Shown here: one piece after another, positions 58,238-64,000 of the stretch
Numbering within the stretch: position 1 is the stretch's first letter
Layout: each line of letters opens with the position of its first letter
From: an uncultured Clostridia bacterium
GTDB taxonomy: Bacteria; Bacillota; Clostridia; Christensenellales; Pumilibacteraceae
Assembly (NCBI GenBank): GCA_947175335.1
Contig: CAMWMF010000004.1
Location: forward strand, 1-64,000
Direction of reading: 5' to 3'
DNA length: 64,000 bases
The notes under the pieces: model-generated
Seen by the model: the letters and a program-made list of their open reading frames with translations, nothing else
Told to the model about the DNA's origin: nothing
Databases searched by the model: none
Program-made: the position numbers and the translations under genes

Positions 58238-59180
58238 GATACTTTGCGGCGACGCGGTAGAGATACTAAAATCTCTACCGCGAGAAAGCGCCAATATGTG
58301 CGTTACAAGTCCGCCGTATTACGGACTGCGTGACTACGGCGAAGAAAAGCAAATCGGGATAGAAGAAACGCCCGAAGAGTACATTGCGCGGCTTGTAGAA
58401 GTTTTCGACGAGGTTTATCGGGTGCTTGCAAAGGACGGAACGCTTTGGCTGAATTTAGGAGATAGCTATGCGGGAAGCGGAAAAGGCAAAGGACTTGCCA
58501 AAGAAAAAAACGAGAAAGACAGACCGTTGTATGACGGTAGCAGTACGGTACATACCATGCCTAAATCATGGAGTGGAATAAAGCCGAAAGACTTAATAGG
58601 TATTCCGTGGATGGCGGCTTTCGCGCTACGTGAGCGCGGTTGGTACTTGCGGTCGGATATCATTTGGTATAAGACAAACGGCTTGCCGGAGAGCGTAAAA
58701 GACCGCCCTACAAAGACCTATGAACATATCTTTCTATTTGCCAAATCGAACAAATATTACTTCGATTACAAGTCGATCCAAGAGCCAATAAAGCAAGTAA
58801 CAAAAGAGCGTTATAAGCGCGGCAGGTCGGACAATTCCAAGTATACGAGAGATAAAACATTGCAAGGTATCAATCGGCAGCACGATGACTTTTCGATGTT
58901 CGATCAGGAGTATCGCCGCAAGCGCGACGTGTGGGAAGTCAGCACAAACAGCTACCGAATGGACGAACACTTTGCAATGTTTCCCGAACGGCTTATAGAG
59001 CCGTGCATACTTGCGGGGAGCAAGGTCGGCGGCGTTGTTTTAGACCCGTTCTTTGGAAGCGGGACAACGGGCGCGGTTGCTAAACGCTTTGGACGCGACT
59101 ACATAGGGATAGACCTAAATGCGCGGTATCTTGAAAAAGCAAAAGAGCGGATAGATAAAATTATCCCAGAAATAGCGTAG
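58218..59180 (+). CDS. Site-specific DNA methyltransferase (N4/N6, TSPPY class)
   Basis: CVTSPPYYGLRDYG, DPFFGSGTTGAVAKRFGRDYIGIDLN; start near 58218-58230. Confidence 0.88.
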   Translation: MRIRLSKILCGDAVEILKSLPRESANMCVTSPPYYGLRDYGEEKQIGIEETPEEYIARLVEVFDEVYRVLAKDGTLWLNLGDSYAGSGKGKGLAKEKNEKDRPLYDGSSTVHTMPKSWSGIKPKDLIGIPWMAAFALRERGWYLRSDIIWYKTNGLPESVKDRPTKTYEHIFLFAKSNKYYFDYKSIQEPIKQVTKERYKRGRSDNSKYTRDKTLQGINRQHDDFSMFDQEYRRKRDVWEVSTNSYRMDEHFAMFPERLIEPCILAGSKVGGVVLDPFFGSGTTGAVAKRFGRDYIGIDLNARYLEKAKERIDKIIPEIA

Positions 59181-59289
59181 AGATACCGTAACTTAACCGC
59201 AGGGAAAGAGCGGTGGAAGTGGTAGCTTTACAAGGAAAAAGGTAGGCAGGATAAGGAAAGTGGTATAAATCCCAACTTTCGATGGCAAC

Positions 59290-59340
59290 AAGCGGGAAAC
59301 CCGCTTTTGGCGTCTGCGACGCGAGGAGGGCGTTACTTGG
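59290..59340 (+). other. Candidate oriT / relaxosome binding region
   Basis: aagcggg-aaa-cccgctt (59290-59306) then gcgtc-tgc-gacgc (59310-59322) and gaggagggcgttacttg, just upstream of the accessory and relaxase genes. Confidence 0.45.
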
Positions 59341-59798
59341 ACGAGAAGAAAGAAAAAATAGGAATACAAAAACACATACGAATAACGGACAGCGACATTT
59401 CCGAGCAGATTGAACGCGTAATGGAACACCCCGATTACAAGAGTTTTAGCAAAGTTGTAAACGACGCGCTGTTCTACGGCTTGCCCATACTTTGCGAAAA
59501 ACTATTCGGCGAGGTCACGTTATCGGAAGAACAAGCGCCGCCGTCGCAACGGCAAACGGCAGAGAGCTTGGATGAAAAGAGCTTTAACGTTCTTGCCAGA
59601 CTGCTCAAAGAGGTAGTGCTGAACGTAACGATAAACAAATCGATTTTATCGTCACTGTTCAATAATACGGAACGGATGAATAAAGCTTTTGGTTTGGGTA
59701 AAGACCTAAACGAGCTGTATGAAAAAGGACTGATGAGCGATACGCCGGACTATCTTTACGAGTACGAATTGGAGGGATTAAAGAAAATGCGGAGGTGA
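59337..59798 (+). CDS. Relaxosome accessory protein (MobC-like)
   Basis: IQKHIRITDSDISEQIERVMEHPDYKSFSKVVNDALFYGLP, RHH-like, directly before the relaxase. Confidence 0.6.
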   Translation: MDEKKEKIGIQKHIRITDSDISEQIERVMEHPDYKSFSKVVNDALFYGLPILCEKLFGEVTLSEEQAPPSQRQTAESLDEKSFNVLARLLKEVVLNVTINKSILSSLFNNTERMNKAFGLGKDLNELYEKGLMSDTPDYLYEYELEGLKKMRR

Positions 59799-59834
59799 TG
59801 AGGTATTAGCAATCAACCCGTTATATTCAACATA

Positions 59835-61121
59835 ATGTACACGCCGTATGAGTTGCCAAAGGGCGCGACCATTGAGGAGCGTGACGCACACGCAGGTGCG
59901 AGAGCCTTCTACGATATGACGGGAATAAAAAACATCTACGATTATATCACGACGGAAGGCAAGCGCACAGGCAAGCGTACCGCGCTTGAATACTTGCAAA
60001 AGAACACAGGCGTGTTCAACGACAATGGCATGATACCCCAAGACCAAGTGGACGAGATGAAGGCTCGGCTAAAAGAAAACAAGGGACATATCTTTCACGG
60101 CTTTATATCGCTTAACGAGCAGCAGTCGTACAAGATAGACACGCCCGAAAAATGTATCGAGCTTATAAAGCGAACGTTTCCGAAATTCCTTGCAGACGCG
60201 AAGTTTAAAAAGGACAATGTGGACTTAATGTGCGCCCTACACTTGGACAGGCCGCATCACTTACATATCCACTTCGTGTTTTGGGAAAAAGAGCCGCAGC
60301 ACAAGAAAAAGGACGGAACGCCATGTTACCGTCGGCGCGGCAAGATAGACAAGGTGAGCATAGACAATATGTTTGTTCGGCTCGGATTGTATCTGAGCGA
60401 CAGCAAGGATAAAGTTTACAAAAGCCGTGACAGAGGTATCGCCGAGCTGAGAGTGCTTTTGGGCGTTCGTGCGGTTATGGCGAGTGACGATAAGATAAAG
60501 AAAGAAATCGTGTCGCTTGCAAGGGACTTGCCCAAAACAGGACGGCTGACATACGGCAGCAAGGACATGGAAAAGTTCAGACCGCTCATAGACCGCATCG
60601 TAGAGTTGTTGCTCGGCTCGGATCAAAAGGCGATGAAAGCGAACAAGCGGTTTTACAGTGCCGTCGATGAAAGGGAACGCGAAATAAAAAATATCTGCAT
60701 TAACCCTACGGCATTTTCAAACACAGACGTAACGCCGCAAGAAATGGAAAGCGACCTGCCGAAGTATCACAACAAAATCGACGAGAAAAATATTCACATA
60801 ATCGAGGAATTAAAGACGGACTACAAAAGGCGGCAAGGCAACTTGGTCTTAAATCTGTGTAAGTTCATAAAACCGGAAATCATTGAACGCAAGCGCAAGT
60901 ATCGCCCCGACGATAAGCGCCTAAAACGTTCGCTCGGCATATCCCGAAACAAAATAAACCGTGCGTGTAGAAAGTTCTTCAAATCGTTTTGTGCGGACGG
61001 CGAGTTGTTGGAAAGAGATTTTACGCGGCGCTTACAGGAAATCGAAGAAGAAATCGAGCGGGAGCGGAAAAAGAAAAACAGTTCGTCAGGCAGTGGCAAC
61101 GGCAGCGGCGAAACTAAGTAA
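59835..61121 (+). CDS. MobP-type relaxase
   Basis: ALHLDRPHHLHIHFVFWEKE (HxH metal motif), position between MobC-like gene and TraG; true start may be a non-ATG codon slightly upstream. Confidence 0.8.
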   Translation: MYTPYELPKGATIEERDAHAGARAFYDMTGIKNIYDYITTEGKRTGKRTALEYLQKNTGVFNDNGMIPQDQVDEMKARLKENKGHIFHGFISLNEQQSYKIDTPEKCIELIKRTFPKFLADAKFKKDNVDLMCALHLDRPHHLHIHFVFWEKEPQHKKKDGTPCYRRRGKIDKVSIDNMFVRLGLYLSDSKDKVYKSRDRGIAELRVLLGVRAVMASDDKIKKEIVSLARDLPKTGRLTYGSKDMEKFRPLIDRIVELLLGSDQKAMKANKRFYSAVDEREREIKNICINPTAFSNTDVTPQEMESDLPKYHNKIDEKNIHIIEELKTDYKRRQGNLVLNLCKFIKPEIIERKRKYRPDDKRLKRSLGISRNKINRACRKFFKSFCADGELLERDFTRRLQEIEEEIERERKKKNSSSGSGNGSGETK

Positions 61122-61142
61122 AACGGAGGTAACTAAATTTGA

Positions 61143-63356
61143 ATGAATAGAAAGGAAGCACATCAACACAAAAAGCGCAAGTCATGGAAAACGTGGTTTA
61201 TCGTAGGTGGTGGCATAGCGTTTTTCGTAAGCATACTTGTTGCGTTCTTTTTCGCATTGTCCGGCAAGGACTTCGGCGGCATATTCGGCAACGGCAACTA
61301 TTGGCTGACGATAGGCGTAGCCAACGGACTGCTGCTTGTCGGATTCCTAATGATGTACCGAATTGACGCGCAAAACTTGGCGCTCAAAGAAAACGACTTG
61401 GAAGATACCGAGTGGTTGACCACCAAACGCTTGCGGAAAATGAAAGAGTTTACCGTAACAACGTGGGATGACGTAAAGGACAAGGACGACGAAATCGTAA
61501 TCGGCGCTGAAAGGAAAGGCAAGGCGTTAGAGCTTATATCTACAAGCCAACTTCACGCGCTTATCGTAGGAACGACGGGTAGCGGCAAGACGACAGGCTT
61601 TGTCGATCAGAATATTGCGGTGCTTGGACGAAGCAAAGGCAAGCCGAGCATGCTCATAGCCGACCCGAAAAAAGAGCTTTACGAAAAACACGCCGAGCAG
61701 TTAAAGAGCGAGGGATACACAATATCTACGCTCGATCTGCGAGAGCCGTACAGTTCGGAGCGGTGGAATCCGATGCAGGTACTTATACGGCGTATCCGTC
61801 AAGTCAAGGAATTGCAAAACAATCTTAAATGTCAGGACGGTAAGTATCTCGCTTGCGGCGAAGTGTTCTTATCTTACGATGACGCTCGGACAAGGGTACA
61901 GGAACTTAAAGACGAAATCTTTGAGAACACGATGGACTTGGTATATACGCTTTGTCCTATACAAAACAAAGACCAACCCACTTGGGAAGAGGGCGCGCGA
62001 AACCTTATATTCGGTCTTATCTTAGCGTTTTGCGAGGACGTCATTAGCGGCAAAATGGATGAGAAGCAGTTACAGCTTTTCAATGTATACCATAACATTA
62101 CCAAGTATTGCTCGGAAGATACTACCGCGCTCAAACAGTATTTGCTTGAAGGGCGCGACGAGTATTCAAAGGTAAGAGGTCTTGTAAACACCGTGCTTAT
62201 AACGAGCGACAAAACGCTTACAAGCTATCTGTCCGAAGTCAACGCGTACATACAGCAGCTTGCCGACGACGGAATACTGTCGATGACGAGCGAGAACGAT
62301 ATAGACATCGTGAACATGGACGAAAAGCCAAACGCCATATTCGTAATCGTTCCCGACGAGCGTTTTACAAGACACCGCTTTGTAACGCTGTTCATCACGC
62401 AAACGTACAAAGAGCTTGTCGAAAAGGCAAATCTAAACTTGCGGCGCAAGGATACGGAAACGGCAATACTCAAACGCAAAGCGTACTTCATCTTGGACGA
62501 GTTCGGCAACCTTCCAAAGCTTGAGAACATAGAGGGTATGGTTACGGTAGGTCGTTCGCGCGGCATAAGGTATCTGTTCGTATTGCAAAGCTTTTCACAG
62601 CTAAATGCGAAGTACGGAAAGGATATAGCCGACATTGTCAAAACTAACTGTAACGTAAAAATCTTCATAGGCAGCGACGATCCCGATACGCGTAAAGAGT
62701 TTTCGGAATTGTGCGGGCAGAAGAAGATAAAAAACTTCTCGGTCAACACAAGCGCCGAAGTCAATGCAAGCAGTAACACGGGCGCGACAAATCAGCCGCT
62801 TATAACAATCGGTATGCTTGAAAGACTGAACGGCAACGAGAAGGGCGACGCCATTGTATCGGTCAGGGGTTACGAGCCGATTTGGTCAAGATTTACACCG
62901 TCGTATGAACTTGCGGACGTTTACTTCGAAGCAGGGAAAGCGGACATAGGAAAGCGCGAAGCACGGCTGTTTGAGAAACGTGATTACGTTTTCGATATTC
63001 TCAACGGCAACCCGACTCAAGAGGAAGATGCAGCGTTGGACGCATTGGAACGCCGAGAGCAAGAACAAGCCGAACAGGAAAGGACGAAAACGGTCAATGT
63101 TGACGAGTTGGACAAGCAGTGGAACGCCAAAGTAAAAGAAGTCCATGACAAAGTGTTCCGTGCGGCGGAAGCGCTTTTGGAAGAAGACGCGGCGGCGCTT
63201 ATTCGTGCGAAGCTCGAAGACAAGATAACGCTTATTAAAGTGTTTATAAGCAATTACGATATAAGCGTACAGCAAAAGTTAAAAGCGCTCATCAAGTTCT
63301 TGGAAGAAGAGCTGCCTAAACTTTTGGACTTGCAAAACCAAGCAAAAAACAAATAA
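61143..63356 (+). CDS. VirD4/TraG type IV coupling protein
   Basis: VGTTGSGKTTGFVDQ, YFILDEFGNLPKLENIEGMVTVGRSRGIRYLFVLQS. Confidence 0.93.
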   Translation: MNRKEAHQHKKRKSWKTWFIVGGGIAFFVSILVAFFFALSGKDFGGIFGNGNYWLTIGVANGLLLVGFLMMYRIDAQNLALKENDLEDTEWLTTKRLRKMKEFTVTTWDDVKDKDDEIVIGAERKGKALELISTSQLHALIVGTTGSGKTTGFVDQNIAVLGRSKGKPSMLIADPKKELYEKHAEQLKSEGYTISTLDLREPYSSERWNPMQVLIRRIRQVKELQNNLKCQDGKYLACGEVFLSYDDARTRVQELKDEIFENTMDLVYTLCPIQNKDQPTWEEGARNLIFGLILAFCEDVISGKMDEKQLQLFNVYHNITKYCSEDTTALKQYLLEGRDEYSKVRGLVNTVLITSDKTLTSYLSEVNAYIQQLADDGILSMTSENDIDIVNMDEKPNAIFVIVPDERFTRHRFVTLFITQTYKELVEKANLNLRRKDTETAILKRKAYFILDEFGNLPKLENIEGMVTVGRSRGIRYLFVLQSFSQLNAKYGKDIADIVKTNCNVKIFIGSDDPDTRKEFSELCGQKKIKNFSVNTSAEVNASSNTGATNQPLITIGMLERLNGNEKGDAIVSVRGYEPIWSRFTPSYELADVYFEAGKADIGKREARLFEKRDYVFDILNGNPTQEEDAALDALERREQEQAEQERTKTVNVDELDKQWNAKVKEVHDKVFRAAEALLEEDAAALIRAKLEDKITLIKVFISNYDISVQQKLKALIKFLEEELPKLLDLQNQAKNK

Positions 63357-63367
63357 AAGGAGAAGTA

Positions 63368-64000
63368 ATGAAAAGGACAATTAAATCAACCGTTGTAACG
63401 CTCACGGCATGTGCGGCGTTATTTTTTGCCGGAATATTCTGTGCCGGATTCACTACGGCAAGCGCGGAAGGCGCGGCAGATCAATGTATCCATGTATACG
63501 AACAAACGGAAGTCGCGCCGACCTGTACCGAACAAGGCTATACGCTCTACACCTGTATGGAGTGCGGCGAAGAAAGGAAAGACGGCTATACGGAAGCAAA
63601 AGGGCATAACTACATCGAAACTTCGGTCGCTGTAACTTGCACATCGGCGGGTTATACGCTCTATGTTTGCGAGGATTGCGGTCACACGTATACTGAAACG
63701 ACAGCAGCGGCAAGCGGACATATATTCTACGACGTCGTAGTCCCGCCGACTTGTACGCACAAAGGGTATACAACGCATTTCTGTAAAACTTGCGGCTTTG
63801 AGTATACGGACAACTACATAAACGAACTCAAACACAGCTACAAGGAAAACGTTGTTGCGCCTACTTGTGCCGAGCAAGGTTATACGGAACATACTTGTTC
63901 GATTTGCGACGAAGTCTATTTCGACAACTACATTGACGCGCTCGGTCACAATTACGAAACGGAAATAACAAAGCCGACTTGCTTGGACGGCGGCTATACG
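63368..64000 (+). CDS. Secreted Cys-rich tandem-repeat protein, 3' end outside window
   Basis: Signal peptide; repeats of C-T-x-x-GYT-x(3)-C-x-x-C-(G/D); open to window end, absent from ORF track. Confidence 0.8.
   Translation, partial: MKRTIKSTVVTLTACAALFFAGIFCAGFTTASAEGAADQCIHVYEQTEVAPTCTEQGYTLYTCMECGEERKDGYTEAKGHNYIETSVAVTCTSAGYTLYVCEDCGHTYTETTAAASGHIFYDVVVPPTCTHKGYTTHFCKTCGFEYTDNYINELKHSYKENVVAPTCAEQGYTEHTCSICDEVYFDNYIDALGHNYETEITKPTCLDGGYT

Overview
The window reads as the chromosome of an endospore-forming Firmicute (Clostridia-like) in its first ~17 kb, followed by a large mobile region. The chromosomal part carries der, plsY, spoIVA, two ABC exporter genes, MntP/YtaF paralogs, tRNA-Leu(TAG), an XTP pyrophosphatase, a YfcE-like phosphodiesterase and a Bce-like two-component/ABC module. 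The mobile region has two parts. The first (~17-41 kb) is AT-rich cargo: a leaderless sigma factor with a secreted papain-like protease; a C5-MTase / MORC-like GHKL ATPase / Mrr-SF2 helicase restriction cluster; a tyrosine recombinase; a SLOG-type protein; a large BspA-like LRR membrane protein with an FtsK/EssC-type ATPase and WXG100-like proteins; and a LexA/Y-family polymerase cassette. The second (~41-64 kb, running off the window) is an ICE backbone: sigma-70-like regulator, a 4066-aa polyvalent methylase/helicase/primase protein, an ArdC-like protein, two DNA methylases, a relaxase, a TraG/VirD4 coupling protein and a repeat-rich secreted protein. The main discovery candidate is a double phase-variation locus at 26.3-38.8 kb. 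Directly downstream of the tyrosine recombinase gene are two short inverted-repeat pairs (16/16 and 17/18 matches) flanking 111-bp and 115-bp segments. Each segment contains a near-consensus sigma-A promoter that now points away from its downstream gene (predicted OFF). One precedes the SLOG gene, the other the BspA/FtsK/WXG operon. A second, independent phase-variation candidate is a C9 tract placed exactly in the 17-bp spacer of a promoter at 4926-4954. All functional names come from reading motifs by eye; no database search was run.
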